Under the pieces are notes generated by a model. The model searched no databases. It saw only the letters and a list, made by a program, of their open reading frames with translations, and had not been told where the DNA came from. Positions 16,746 to 26,235 of a stretch of 64,000 nt of DNA are shown in pieces (positions within the stretch are counted from its first letter, which is position 1; each line of letters starts with the position of its first letter). The DNA comes from Gammaproteobacteria bacterium HGW-Gammaproteobacteria-15 (GTDB lineage Bacteria > Pseudomonadota > Gammaproteobacteria > Enterobacterales > Alteromonadaceae): positions 186,001 through 250,000 of the forward strand of contig PGZF01000004.1 in the NCBI GenBank assembly GCA_002840125.1, read 5' to 3'. Position numbers and translations under genes: made by a program.

Positions 16746-19700
16746 GCACGGTAATCAGCCTGGATGCTTTAAGCTTTCCGCTAAGTGGCAGCCGCTTAAT
16801 TGAGGCCAGCGCCGGTACCGGTAAAACCTATACCCTGGCCGCGCTGTATTTACGCCTGGTGCTGGGCCATGGTGCTAACGTAACAGATGGCAGTGCCAAT
16901 ACAGAGCAGGCAGCCAGCGGTTTTAACCGGCCGCTGTTACCGCCGGAAATTCTGGTGGTTACCTTTACCCGTGCCGCCACGGCGGAGCTGCGCGACAGGA
17001 TCCGCAGCCGGCTGGTCGAGGCCGCAGCCGCGTTTCGCAGCGGCAGTGCTGAGGAGCTGTTTCTCGCCAGCTTACTGGCAGAGTATCGCCCTGAGCAGTT
17101 TGCCGCCTGCGCCTCGCGTTTAAGCAGCGCCGCCGAATGGATGGACGAAGCGGCTATTTTTACCATCCACGGCTGGTGTCAGCGTATGCTGGCCGAACAT
17201 GCCTTTGACTCCGGCATGAGCTTTGCTGAAGCGCTTAGCGATGACAACCAACAACTGCTGCACACCCTGGCCTGTGACTACTGGCGGCGCTTTTTGTATC
17301 CGTTAACCGACGCTGCCATATTGCACGAGCTGGGTAATGTCGCCAGGGCGCCGCAAGCCTTACTGGATGATGTCAGGCCCTGGTTGCAGGCCGATGCGGT
17401 TAACTTACGCTTTAATGCCGCCGGTGCGCCCCTGCCAGCACCATTAAGCCCGCAGCAGGCTGCCCTGCCGTTACTGCAGTGGCAGGAAACGCTGGATAGC
17501 CACTGTACACAACTACAGCAGGCGTTAAGCCCGGATGCACTGCAACTGCTGGACGATGCCTACGCCAATGGCTGGTTAAACGGCACTAAATACCGTGCCG
17601 CCAGTTGGCCGGCTGAACGGCAATGGTGGCAGGCCATGCTGGCAGAGCCGGCACAGCTGAACAGCCGTCAGGCCGATTTTTCCAAAATGGTGCAAAAGTT
17701 CAGCGCCGTGCGGCTGGCCGAGGCGCAGAAAAAAGGCCAGCCACTGCTTAGCCACCCGCTTTTTGACTTGTTTGCGCGCAGTAGTGCCTTGCTGGATAAC
17801 AAACCTGAACTGGCGTTAAGTGTGCGCCACCATGCCGCACTGTGGCTGGCCGCTGAATTTGCCCGGCATAAACGCCAGCGTGCCGAGCTGGATTTTAACG
17901 ACCTACTGCTGCAGCTGCACCAGGCCCTGCAAGGCGATGCCGGCACTGTGCTGGCTGCCCGTATTCGCAGCCAGTATCCGTTTGCCATGGTAGACGAGTT
18001 TCAGGATACCGATCCGCTGCAATTTGCCATTTTTCGCGCCATTTACCCTGATGTGCAAAGCCGCGATACCGGCCTGATTATGGTAGGCGACCCCAAACAA
18101 GCTATTTACAGCTTTCGTGGCGCCGATTTACACACTTACCTTAGTGCCCGTAGTTTAACTGCCGGGCGCCATTACAGCCTGGGGACTAACTTTCGCTCTA
18201 CTGCGGCACTGGTCGACAGTGTTAACCAACTGTTTGTCCGTGCCGAGCAGCAGCGCGGCGCCTTTGGTTTTGGTGCGGCCGACACCACAGCGCTGCCGTT
18301 TTTACCGGTTAAAGCCAAAGGCAAAACTGACCGCTTACAACGCGATGGCAACACCGTTGCGGCACTGAATTACTGGCTAAGTGATATTGACCCGGCACAG
18401 CTGAAAAAAGGCGGCTACCAGAGCTTAATGGCCAAAGCCTGTGCCGATGAAGTGACGGCGCTGTTAGAGCAGGCCCGGCTTGGCAAGGCCGGTTTTGCCG
18501 CTAGCGGTGAAGCGCTTAAACCGCTGCAACCGGCAGATATTGCCATTTTAGTGCGCGACCGCAACGAAGCGGCTCTGGTGCGGCGTGAGCTAAGCGCCCG
18601 GAATGTGCGCTCGGTGTACTTATCTGATAACGAATCCATTTTTCAAAGCCCGGAAGCTTTAGCGGTACTAAGCTGGCTACGGGCCTGTCAGCAACCGGAA
18701 GATGAAAGCCTGCTGCGTGCAGCGCTGGCGTTGCCGCTTGCCAGTAACAGCGATGCGCAGCTGCAATACTGGCTTAATGACGAGCAGGCCTGGGAGCAGC
18801 TTACTGAGCAGGTGCGCGAGTTTCGCCAGATCTGGCGTTTTAAAGGCGTGCTGGCCATGTTAACCGCCTGGCTGCATTATTTTGCGTTACCGGCAAAATG
18901 GCTGGCGCTGGAGCAGGGCGAGCGGCGCTTAACCAACGTATTGCATTTAGCTGAACTGTTGCAAAGCGAAAGCCAGCAACGCGACGGTGAAAGCGGTTTG
19001 CTGCGCTGGTTGGCCGAACAGCTGGAAAACCCGAAAAGCGCCGATGAGCAGCAGCTGCGGTTAGAAAGCGATCAACAGTTAGTGCAGGTGGTGACGATCC
19101 ATAAAAGTAAGGGCCTGCAATATAACCTGGTATTTTTGCCCTTTATCTGCGGTTTTAAACAGGTGAAAAAAGGCCAGCCGCAGCGCTATTTTGATGGCAG
19201 CCAGATGGTGCTGGATTTAACCCCGGACGACCATGCCCTGGCTCGCGCCGAACACGAGCGCTTACTCGAAGATATCCGCCTGTTATATGTCGCGTTAACG
19301 CGGCCGGTGTATGCCTGCTGGCTGGGGTTAGCCCTGTTTAGCGAGGGGGCGGCGAAAAAAAGTAAATTGTCGCAAAGTGCCATAGGGTATTTGCTTGGTG
19401 TGCCGGATGAGCCTGCCCTTAGTGATCTGCAAACAGCGTTGGCAGCACTGTCGTGGCAGTTGCAAGCCATACCGTCACTGAGCAAACTTACGCCAGCCGG
19501 CGCCAGCGCAGCGCTGACACCGGCGTTGCAGCTTAACCGCGCCCTGCTGAGCGAACACTGGTGGATTGCCAGTTACTCGGCGCTACGCAGCGGCAATACG
19601 CCGGCAGCAGAGCCGGCAACGGCGCTGCTGGCTGCCGATACCGCGCTGGATGCGCTGTTGCAGGAAGAGGCCAGCGAGCCGCTGTCGCACAGTGAACAGC

Positions 19701-20443
19701 AACAATCGATACATGATTTTCCGCGCGGTGCTGTGCCGGGTACCTTTTTGCACCAGCTGCTTGAAGATGCACAGCAGCAGGGCTTTGCCGCTTGCGATAG
19801 CGTTTTTACCGGCCAGTTGTTACAGCACAGGTTAACGCAGCACAACTGGCTGCAGTGGCAAAGCGTACTGCAACACTGGCTTACGCAAATGTTGCAGGCG
19901 CCGCTGCAGGGGGTTGCGCTTAATCTGGCGCAGCTGCACAAGGTGCGCGCCGAGCTGGAGTTCTGGCTGCAAAGCTGTGCGGTTAATGTGCTGACACTGG
20001 ACCGGCTTATTACCGCATCCATATTGCCGGGTATGGCGCGCCCGCCGCTGTTGCCCGATACGTTAAACGGCATGCTCAAAGGCTTTATCGACTTAACCTT
20101 ACAAGGCGCAGATGGCCGCTACTGGGTGCTGGATTATAAATCGAACTGGTTAGGTCCGGCAGATGCTGATTACAGCCCGGAGGCCATGCAACAGGTAGTG
20201 CTGGATAAACGCTATGATGTGCAGGCCGCGCTGTATTTACTGGCATTGCACCGGCTGTTAAAGCTGCGTCAGCCCGGTTACCTGCAGGCCCCGGAGCAAT
20301 ATATTGGCGGTGCACTGTACTGGTTTATCCGCGCACCACAGCAGGGCCAGTTGCTGCTGCCCGCCGGGATGACACTGCTGCGGCAATTAGATGCCTTATT
20401 TGCCGGCGAGCCGGTAGCGCCGGAGACTGATTATGCAGTTTGA
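16742..20443 (+). CDS. recB: RecBCD subunit RecB, helicase-nuclease
   Basis: 1233 residues (E. coli 1180). Superfamily 1A helicase motifs: Walker A EASAGTGKTY (21-30), Walker B VDEFQDTDPLQF near 418, motif IV GTNFRS, motif V VVTIHKSKGLQYNLVFLPF near 785 and motif VI LLYVALTRP. The C-terminal nuclease has FIDL (Asp1117) and LDYKSNW (Asp1131, Lys1133), equal to E. coli Asp1067, Asp1080 and Lys1082. A GGGAG ribosome site precedes the start within recC. 3'-5' motor and the only nuclease of the complex. The end overlaps recD by 11 bp. Confidence 0.97.
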   Translation: MSTVISLDALSFPLSGSRLIEASAGTGKTYTLAALYLRLVLGHGANVTDGSANTEQAASGFNRPLLPPEILVVTFTRAATAELRDRIRSRLVEAAAAFRSGSAEELFLASLLAEYRPEQFAACASRLSSAAEWMDEAAIFTIHGWCQRMLAEHAFDSGMSFAEALSDDNQQLLHTLACDYWRRFLYPLTDAAILHELGNVARAPQALLDDVRPWLQADAVNLRFNAAGAPLPAPLSPQQAALPLLQWQETLDSHCTQLQQALSPDALQLLDDAYANGWLNGTKYRAASWPAERQWWQAMLAEPAQLNSRQADFSKMVQKFSAVRLAEAQKKGQPLLSHPLFDLFARSSALLDNKPELALSVRHHAALWLAAEFARHKRQRAELDFNDLLLQLHQALQGDAGTVLAARIRSQYPFAMVDEFQDTDPLQFAIFRAIYPDVQSRDTGLIMVGDPKQAIYSFRGADLHTYLSARSLTAGRHYSLGTNFRSTAALVDSVNQLFVRAEQQRGAFGFGAADTTALPFLPVKAKGKTDRLQRDGNTVAALNYWLSDIDPAQLKKGGYQSLMAKACADEVTALLEQARLGKAGFAASGEALKPLQPADIAILVRDRNEAALVRRELSARNVRSVYLSDNESIFQSPEALAVLSWLRACQQPEDESLLRAALALPLASNSDAQLQYWLNDEQAWEQLTEQVREFRQIWRFKGVLAMLTAWLHYFALPAKWLALEQGERRLTNVLHLAELLQSESQQRDGESGLLRWLAEQLENPKSADEQQLRLESDQQLVQVVTIHKSKGLQYNLVFLPFICGFKQVKKGQPQRYFDGSQMVLDLTPDDHALARAEHERLLEDIRLLYVALTRPVYACWLGLALFSEGAAKKSKLSQSAIGYLLGVPDEPALSDLQTALAALSWQLQAIPSLSKLTPAGASAALTPALQLNRALLSEHWWIASYSALRSGNTPAAEPATALLAADTALDALLQEEASEPLSHSEQQQSIHDFPRGAVPGTFLHQLLEDAQQQGFAACDSVFTGQLLQHRLTQHNWLQWQSVLQHWLTQMLQAPLQGVALNLAQLHKVRAELEFWLQSCAVNVLTLDRLITASILPGMARPPLLPDTLNGMLKGFIDLTLQGADGRYWVLDYKSNWLGPADADYSPEAMQQVVLDKRYDVQAALYLLALHRLLKLRQPGYLQAPEQYIGGALYWFIRAPQQGQLLLPAGMTLLRQLDALFAGEPVAPETDYAV

Positions 20444-22373
20444 TTTATTTGCTCAGCAAAACAGCGGACAACCGCCGACGACATCCAACAGCGCCCTAGC
20501 GGATTTAAGCCAGATGCAGGTGTTGCTGCAGCGCTGGACCGAACGGCGTTGGCTGCGCGCCTTAGATGCGCAGTTACCGCAAACCCTGCATCAGCTTGCC
20601 GCCGAGCCCAATGCATTAGTATGGTTATTAACCGCCTTGTTATGTCATCAGTATGGCCGCGGCCACAGCTGTATTTTATTGCAGGATTTGCTGGACGATC
20701 CGGACGGCCTGCTTAGCCTGCCACCACAAAACCAGTTTTTACAGCGCTTTAGTGACAGGCCCTCTGCTATGTTGCAGGGCTTAACGCTGCAGGATTATTG
20801 CACTGCACTGGCGCAAAGCGCCTGGCTGCAAGGGGAAGCCGGTGCGCCGCTGGTCTTGGCCGACGAGCGGTTATATTTAAACCGGCTGTATCAGGCTGAG
20901 CAGCAGGTAAAGCAGCAGATCAACCGCCGGGTCAGCACAGTGCTGCCGTTGCCAGCGGCTGTTACGGCGCAGCTGGAGGCGTTATTCCCGTCAACCGCGA
21001 CCGCGCCAACTGAGCCGGACTGGCAAAAGCTGGCCTGCGCTATGGCGCTGCAACGGCGCTTTGCCATTATTACCGGCGGCCCGGGCACCGGCAAAACCAC
21101 CACAGTAGTAAAATTGCTGGTGCTATTGCAACAAGGCGCGGCTGTTAATCAACAGCGTGAGCTGAATATTAAATTAGCCGCACCCACCGGTAAGGCGGCG
21201 GTGCGGCTAACTGAGTCGATTAGTGGCGCTTTGTCTAAACTGCCGGCTGAGTTGACGATGGCAATACCGACGGAAGTCACTACTTTGCACCGCTTACTGG
21301 GCGCGGTGCCAAACCGGCGCAGCTTTAAGCATAACAGCGATAACCCGCTGCAACTGGATGTGCTGGTGGTTGATGAAGCCTCAATGGTTGATTTGGAAAT
21401 GATGGCGGCGCTGTTAGCTGCGTTGCCGGAGCGTGCACAACTGGTGCTGCTGGGTGATAAAGATCAGCTGTCTTCGGTGGAAGCCGGTTCAGTGCTGGGC
21501 GATCTCTGCCGTGGTGCGGATCTTGGTGGTTACAGCAACGAAACCCTGGCGCTGCTTACACCCTTTACTGAAGTGCCATTGGCACAATGGCAGGGCGCTG
21601 GCACGGTACTAAATCAGGCTACAGTTATGCTGCGCCATAGCCACCGCTTTGATAGCCAATCCGGCATTGGCCAGTTGGCAGCCGCAGTCAATCGTGGTGA
21701 TATTCAAGCCCCTGCGCTATTTACCCGGTTTGCTGATATCGAACTGTTAGCCGGTAATTCACCTGAAGCATTAAAAGCCACAGTAGTGGCCGGCTACCGC
21801 CAGTATCTGCAGCTGATGCAACAGCCGGCAACAGATCGCGAGCAATGGGCCGGCGCTGTGCTGGGCTGCTACAGCCGCTTTCAGTTACTGTGCGCACTGC
21901 GCAGCGGCGACTGGGGCGTGGAAGGGCTAAACCGGCAAATCAGCCAGTGGCTGAGCAGTGCAGGCTTAATTGATGCGCGCCAGCTCTGGTATGCCGGCCG
22001 GCCGGTAATGATACAGCGCAATAACTACAGCTTAGGCTTAATGAACGGCGATATCGGTATTACGCTGCAAGACCCGCAAAGCGGCCAGCTACGGGTAGTG
22101 TTTCAACTGTCCGACGGTACGCTAAAATGGGTATTGCCCAGCCGTTTAACCGAGGTGGATACCGCCTTTGCCATCACGGTACATAAATCGCAGGGCTCGG
22201 AGTTTAGCCACTGCTGCCTGGTGCTGCCAGCCGATAACAGCCCGTTGCTAAGCCGCGAGCTGTTGTACACCGGTATTACCCGTGCAAAACAGCAGTTTAG
22301 CTTGTTGTGCGCCAATCCGGCGCTGCTAACACAAGCGATAGCCCGGCGCGTCGCACGCAGCAGCGGCTTGTAG
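20433..22373 (+). CDS. recD: RecBCD subunit RecD, 5'-3' helicase
   Basis: 646 residues (E. coli 608). Start ATG 20433 with GGAG seven bases upstream inside recB. After the ~180-residue N-terminal domain that contacts RecC come the SF1B motifs: Walker A GGPGTGKTTT near 215, TGKAAVRL motif Ia, DEASMVD Walker B near 310, LLGDKDQLSSVEAG motif III, and the UvrD-like C-terminal VHKSQGSEF and YTGITRAK motifs. Translationally coupled to recB through the 11-bp overlap, as usual for this operon. Confidence 0.96.
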   Translation: MQFDLFAQQNSGQPPTTSNSALADLSQMQVLLQRWTERRWLRALDAQLPQTLHQLAAEPNALVWLLTALLCHQYGRGHSCILLQDLLDDPDGLLSLPPQNQFLQRFSDRPSAMLQGLTLQDYCTALAQSAWLQGEAGAPLVLADERLYLNRLYQAEQQVKQQINRRVSTVLPLPAAVTAQLEALFPSTATAPTEPDWQKLACAMALQRRFAIITGGPGTGKTTTVVKLLVLLQQGAAVNQQRELNIKLAAPTGKAAVRLTESISGALSKLPAELTMAIPTEVTTLHRLLGAVPNRRSFKHNSDNPLQLDVLVVDEASMVDLEMMAALLAALPERAQLVLLGDKDQLSSVEAGSVLGDLCRGADLGGYSNETLALLTPFTEVPLAQWQGAGTVLNQATVMLRHSHRFDSQSGIGQLAAAVNRGDIQAPALFTRFADIELLAGNSPEALKATVVAGYRQYLQLMQQPATDREQWAGAVLGCYSRFQLLCALRSGDWGVEGLNRQISQWLSSAGLIDARQLWYAGRPVMIQRNNYSLGLMNGDIGITLQDPQSGQLRVVFQLSDGTLKWVLPSRLTEVDTAFAITVHKSQGSEFSHCCLVLPADNSPLLSRELLYTGITRAKQQFSLLCANPALLTQAIARRVARSSGL

Positions 22374-22440
22374 CTACTGGCTGACGGCGTAATTTGCTAT
22401 ATCTTCTGTTACGAAAACCAGGGCTTAATAAACTAAACTT

Positions 22441-22483
22441 GGACTATATTCCCACTATATCGACTTAAGTGGGAATATAGTCC
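22441..22483. promoter_or_regulatory. 16-bp inverted repeat, candidate HipB operator 1
   Basis: GGACTATATTCCCACT (22441-22456) and AGTGGGAATATAGTCC (22468-22483) are perfect inverted arms around an 11-nt spacer. The core GGACTATATTCC recurs at 22526-22537. Palindromes with TCC...GGA cores upstream of hipBA are the known kind of HipB site in E. coli; the sequence here differs. Confidence 0.65.
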
Positions 22484-22506
22484 TTATCTAAGTGTGCAGC
22501 GTTCAA

Positions 22507-22570
22507 TTGAAATATAGCAATGGTTGGACTATATTCCTATAATAATGGTTTATATGGGAATAATATCCCA
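22507..22570 (+). promoter_or_regulatory. hipBA promoter with operator 2
   Basis: TTGAAA (22507-22512), 17 bp, TATATT (22530-22535) form a likely promoter. The -10 box lies inside GGACTATATTCCTATA (22526-22541), whose imperfect inverted partner TATATGGGAATAATATCC follows at 22551-22568. A repressor covering this site would block polymerase, and cooperative binding with the site at 22441-22483 is likely. Confidence 0.5.
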
Positions 22571-22584
22571 CTTTGAGGTTTGCT

Positions 22585-22890
22585 ATGCCGAAAAGAGATA
22601 TGCATAGGGTGTTATTCCCGAAGCAACAAAAAATTCTTGTCACCTTTGGTGAGGATTTACTGCTTGCTGTTAAACGCCGGGGGCTGACTAAACAAATGAT
22701 TTGCGACCGCAGCGGATTCGATAATAAAACCGTCAATAAAATATTTGCCGGCGATCCTGGTGTGGCGGTTGGTGCCTACCTGAAGGTAATGGCGGTACTT
22801 GGTATGGAAGATAACTTTGCCAAGCTTGCTGCGCATGATGAAGTGGGTATTAAGTTACAAAATATTAAGCTGTTGCAGGGGGGCAAATGA
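22585..22890 (+). CDS. HipB-like XRE-family antitoxin/repressor
   Basis: 101 residues from ATG 22585 (GAGG six bases before; upstream in-frame TTG rejected). The middle region, TFGEDLLLAVKRRGLTKQMICDRSGFDNKTVNKIFAGDPGVAVGAYLKVMAVLGM, is a lambda-repressor-type five-helix HTH. The gene overlaps the HipA-like kinase by four bases (ATGA). It should bind the palindromes upstream and hold the kinase inactive, by analogy with HipB. Confidence 0.8.
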   Translation: MPKRDMHRVLFPKQQKILVTFGEDLLLAVKRRGLTKQMICDRSGFDNKTVNKIFAGDPGVAVGAYLKVMAVLGMEDNFAKLAAHDEVGIKLQNIKLLQGGK

Positions 22891-24137
22891 GCCGTACTGC
22901 AGTAGAAGTTTATGCGTCCTGGATGCCGATTGCTGCCCCGTTGTTAATTGGCCAACTAATCTTTGCCGAAACCAGCCGTGGTGGTGTGTTTAGTTTCGCT
23001 TATGACAAGCACTTTCTGACATCTGGCTATCGCCTGCAGATCGATCCTCAGTTAACACTGCACAGCGGCGAGTTGTACAACGACTCGCCGGATAAAAATT
23101 TTCGGGCTTTTCTCGATTCATCTCCTGATCGCTGGGGACGTATTCTAATGCAGCATCGTGCAGCGATTGAGCACCGCAAAGGCTTGCGAACTATGGCCAG
23201 ACTAACGGAACTCGATTATCTGTTGGGTGTGCACGATTCTTATCGCATGGGTGGCATCCGGTTTAAAGCGGCGGGGACAACGGATTTTTTGGATAATAAT
23301 GCTGAATTTTCCGCCCCTCCGATGACGTCATTACGCGAGCTCGAGTATGCCGCTATAAAAATTGAGCAGGACGACAACATTGACAGTGAAGACTATTACC
23401 GTTGGCTCAGGATGCTGATGTCACCCGGTTCTTCACTCGGCGGTGCAAGACCTAAGGCTTGCGTAACCGATGCTGAGCATCAGCTGTGGATTGCCAAATT
23501 CCCTAACCAAAATGATGCCGTTGATGTTGGTGCCTGGGAAATGGTTTGCCATCAGTTGGCGCTGGCTGCAGGGGTGGACATGTTCCCTTGTGTCATACAA
23601 AGGTACTCGTCTGAACATCATACTTTTCTCACCAAACGATTTGACCGTATGGGGGATAAACGCATTCACTTTTCGTCTGCCATGACGCAGTTGCAATACT
23701 ATGACGGTGAGCGTTCAGAAGGTGCCAGTTATTTAGAAATCGCTGAGTTTCTAACTATCAATGGTGCGCAAACGAAGGCAGATCTGGCGCAACTATGGCG
23801 TCGGATTGTGTTTAATATCGCTGTGTCGAATACAGACGATCACTTAAGAAATCATGGATTTTTACTGACCAAAAAAGGCTGGAAGTTGTCACCAGCCTAC
23901 GATTTGAACCCAACCACAGGCAAGCAAGGCTTACATTTGAATATTACCGATACTGCTAATGCTCTTGATTACAATCTGGCGTTTGCAGTAATTGATTTCT
24001 TCCGTTTAAGCCAGCAGCAAGCTAACTGCATTTATGATGAGGTGCTACACGCGGTAAAGAGTTGGCAACAGGTGGCAACCAGGCTTGGCATTAGTCGTAG
24101 TGAGCAACTCATCAAACAACAAGCCTTTAATCTGTAA
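22887..24137 (+). CDS. hipA: HipA-family serine/threonine kinase toxin
   Basis: 416 residues. It has the HipA N-terminal domain (GELYNDSPDKNFRAFLDSSPDRWGR), the glycine-rich SSLGGARPKA loop near 180 that holds the inhibitory serine in E. coli HipA, the catalytic NTDDHLRNHGF near 315 and the DFG-equivalent SPAYDLNP near 335. E. coli HipA phosphorylates glutamyl-tRNA synthetase and stops translation; other HipA types hit other tRNA synthetases, so the target here is unknown. Start overlaps the HTH partner. A second unrelated hipBA unit lies 10 kb downstream. Confidence 0.9.
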   Translation: MSRTAVEVYASWMPIAAPLLIGQLIFAETSRGGVFSFAYDKHFLTSGYRLQIDPQLTLHSGELYNDSPDKNFRAFLDSSPDRWGRILMQHRAAIEHRKGLRTMARLTELDYLLGVHDSYRMGGIRFKAAGTTDFLDNNAEFSAPPMTSLRELEYAAIKIEQDDNIDSEDYYRWLRMLMSPGSSLGGARPKACVTDAEHQLWIAKFPNQNDAVDVGAWEMVCHQLALAAGVDMFPCVIQRYSSEHHTFLTKRFDRMGDKRIHFSSAMTQLQYYDGERSEGASYLEIAEFLTINGAQTKADLAQLWRRIVFNIAVSNTDDHLRNHGFLLTKKGWKLSPAYDLNPTTGKQGLHLNITDTANALDYNLAFAVIDFFRLSQQQANCIYDEVLHAVKSWQQVATRLGISRSEQLIKQQAFNL

Positions 24138-24138
24138 C

Positions 24139-25089
24139 TTACTGTTGCTGAGCTCTGTGCAACTGCAATAAAGCTGCTGCAAGTTCAGCGCTATTGGGTG
24201 GGTTACATCCCTGGCAGGCGATATTTAAACTGGCAGCGAGCATGGCCTGTTGCAGGCAGCTAGTGAGTTGTGCAGTGCTGATATGCTCTGCTGTTGGCAG
24301 GCCCAATTTTAACAGTGCCGCCAGTAAATTGGCCCAGAAGGTATCACCGGCGCCCACGGTATCGACAAAGGGCGTGGCCGGTATTACCGGCATGCTGATC
24401 CGGTGTGTTTGCCAATACAGGGTAGCGCCCTTGTCGCCTTCGGTCAGTGCCAGTAAGGCTGTTGGCGCTGTCGCCTGCAAGGCGCTAAGCGCTTGAGCGA
24501 GCGTAAGGGCAGGAAACAGCAGTTGTAAGTCTTCATCGCTGGCTTTAATAAAGTGGCTTTGTGCAATAGTCCTTAACAGCAAGGCGCGATAGGCCGTGAT
24601 GTCGGTTACCGCATTAATGCGCACGTTAATATCCACCGCCAGTTGTATTTGTCTGGCCTGACAGGCTTGTATCACAGCGTCTATGCGTGCGCCATCTTGT
24701 GGCTCTAAGGCCAAAGATCCCAGATGCAGCAGTTTGCAAGCCGCCGGTAAAGCCGCAATTTGTTGTGCAGCGCTGATATCTCTGTCGGCAATGCCATGGC
24801 GATATAAGCTGTACTGTGGATGGCGCTGTGCATTGATACTGACCATGGCCAGCGAGGTAGGGGCGCTGCTGAAAAACGGCAGGCCGTAGCCGGCACCGTT
24901 ATCCGCCAGATAGCGGGCAAACTGTTGGCCGAAATGATCTTGTGATAACGGCGACAAATAGCTCACGGCAATATGTTGTCGCGCCGCACCAATAGCAACA
25001 TTAAACGGCGAGCCACCCAGGCAGGGGCGATACAAACCGTCCGCAGCGGGTAGCATATCAACCACATTCTCTCCAATAACTGCAAGCAT
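24139..25089 (-). CDS. scrK: fructokinase, PfkB family
   Basis: 316 residues; ATG 25089 after AAGGA. Ribokinase/PfkB features: N-terminal VIGENVVDMLP, sugar-binding GGSPFNVAIGAARQ (about 25-38) and the C-terminal signature DTVGAGDTFWANLL with the catalytic Asp near 247. In the setting of a sucrose phosphorylase, which releases free fructose, the substrate is almost certainly fructose (to fructose-6-phosphate). It is divergent from the LacI regulator and shares its operator at 25161. Confidence 0.85.
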   Translation of the reverse strand: MLAVIGENVVDMLPAADGLYRPCLGGSPFNVAIGAARQHIAVSYLSPLSQDHFGQQFARYLADNGAGYGLPFFSSAPTSLAMVSINAQRHPQYSLYRHGIADRDISAAQQIAALPAACKLLHLGSLALEPQDGARIDAVIQACQARQIQLAVDINVRINAVTDITAYRALLLRTIAQSHFIKASDEDLQLLFPALTLAQALSALQATAPTALLALTEGDKGATLYWQTHRISMPVIPATPFVDTVGAGDTFWANLLAALLKLGLPTAEHISTAQLTSCLQQAMLAASLNIACQGCNPPNSAELAAALLQLHRAQQQ

Positions 25090-25160
25090 GCTGGCTTCCT
25101 TTAATGTTACATTGTTAAATAAGGCAAAAAACGCTCGCCGACAATGGCAAAAGCATATAA

Positions 25161-25174
25161 CTTAATTGATTAAG
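25161..25174. promoter_or_regulatory. LacI-type operator in the scrK-lacI divergent region
   Basis: CTTAATTGATTAAG, a palindrome with the central CG of LacI sites changed to TG. It shares CTTAA-N4-TTAAG with the two CTTAAACGATTAAG sites at 27761 and 29193, and lies between divergent scrK and the regulator gene, so it may serve both. Confidence 0.7.
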
Positions 25175-25196
25175 AAGATAGTGAAAAAGCACTGGC

Positions 25197-26219
25197 ATGA
25201 TGAGTAAATTAACCCTTAAAAGCGTGGCTAAAACCCTGGGTGTTTCCACTGCAACCATTTCCAATGCCTTTAACCGGCCGGATCAGCTGTCGGTAGCGCT
25301 GCGGGAAAAAATTCTGGCTGCCTGCGATGAACTGGGCTACTTGGGCCCGAATAAAGCCGCGCAGTCGTTACGTACCGGCAGCTCGGGCATAGTGGCGGTG
25401 ATCTTGTCTGACTCGCTGGAATATATGGTGAGCGATCCGGTGGCCAGCCAGTTTTTGCAGGGCGTTAGCCGCGAGCTGGAACGGCATCATTTGCACTTAC
25501 TGTTGTTCTCCGGCCAGGCGACTAACCTGGATGCGATCAGCGATTTTGTCGACGGCTTTATTTGCTATGGCGCACCGCGTAATAGCGGCTTAATTGCGCA
25601 GCTGCGCCAGTCAAAAAAACGCGTGCTAACGGTTGATTTTGACCTGCCTGGCCGCCCTTCGGTAAATATTGATAACGAACAGGCCGCTTATGACAGTGCC
25701 ATGGCCGTACTGCGAGACAAGGATACTGTTGCCGTACTGGGCTTGCGTTTAATTGATGCCGCCAGCAGCCGGCCGGTGGCTGATACGCCGATGTGGGACA
25801 ATCAAAGCTCGATAGCGCACCGCCGCTTAGACGGTTACCAAAGGGCGATGCAGCAGTGCGGCTTAACGCTGGCAGCCGATTATTTATGGCATATTCCCGA
25901 GAGCAACCAAAATTATGCCCGTGAGGCAGCCCAAGCCGTGCTGGCAATGACACCCAGGCCCACAGTATTGCTGTGTATGAGCGATTTAATTGGCCTGAGC
26001 GCGATGCGCGAAGCCTTGCAACTGGGGTTACGTATTCCGCAGGATATCCGCGTTGTCGGCTTTGATGGCATTGAGGAAACGCTGCGCTATCACCCGACGC
26101 TAACGTCGGTATGGCAATTCAGTGATGCCAAAGGCGAAGCTGCCGTACGGGCCTTTTTAAGCGCGGACGACAGTTCACAGTTATTGCCTTACCAGCTGCG
26201 CCGCGGCGAAAGCAGTTAA
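25197..26219 (+). CDS. LacI family regulator of the sucrose cluster
   Basis: 340 residues. The LacI HTH and hinge are at the N-terminus (TLKSVAKTLGVSTATISNAFNRPDQLS), followed by the periplasmic-binding-protein-like effector domain (GIVAVILSD, RVVGFDGIEETLRYHPTLTSV). Its surroundings and the shared palindromes at 25161, 27761 and 29193 make it the local sucrose repressor, comparable in role to SuxR of Xanthomonas. The inducer is not visible from sequence. Two adjacent ATGs (25197, 25200) can serve as start and the ribosome site is weak. Confidence 0.85.
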   Translation: MMSKLTLKSVAKTLGVSTATISNAFNRPDQLSVALREKILAACDELGYLGPNKAAQSLRTGSSGIVAVILSDSLEYMVSDPVASQFLQGVSRELERHHLHLLLFSGQATNLDAISDFVDGFICYGAPRNSGLIAQLRQSKKRVLTVDFDLPGRPSVNIDNEQAAYDSAMAVLRDKDTVAVLGLRLIDAASSRPVADTPMWDNQSSIAHRRLDGYQRAMQQCGLTLAADYLWHIPESNQNYAREAAQAVLAMTPRPTVLLCMSDLIGLSAMREALQLGLRIPQDIRVVGFDGIEETLRYHPTLTSVWQFSDAKGEAAVRAFLSADDSSQLLPYQLRRGESS

Positions 26220-26235
26220 TCAACGGCAAAAGCCG

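Noticed and set aside
16742-20443. Several open frames of 60-170 codons antisense to recB and recC
   Set aside because: They lie wholly inside strongly conserved genes, lack ribosome sites and show the composition of shadow frames in GC-rich DNA.
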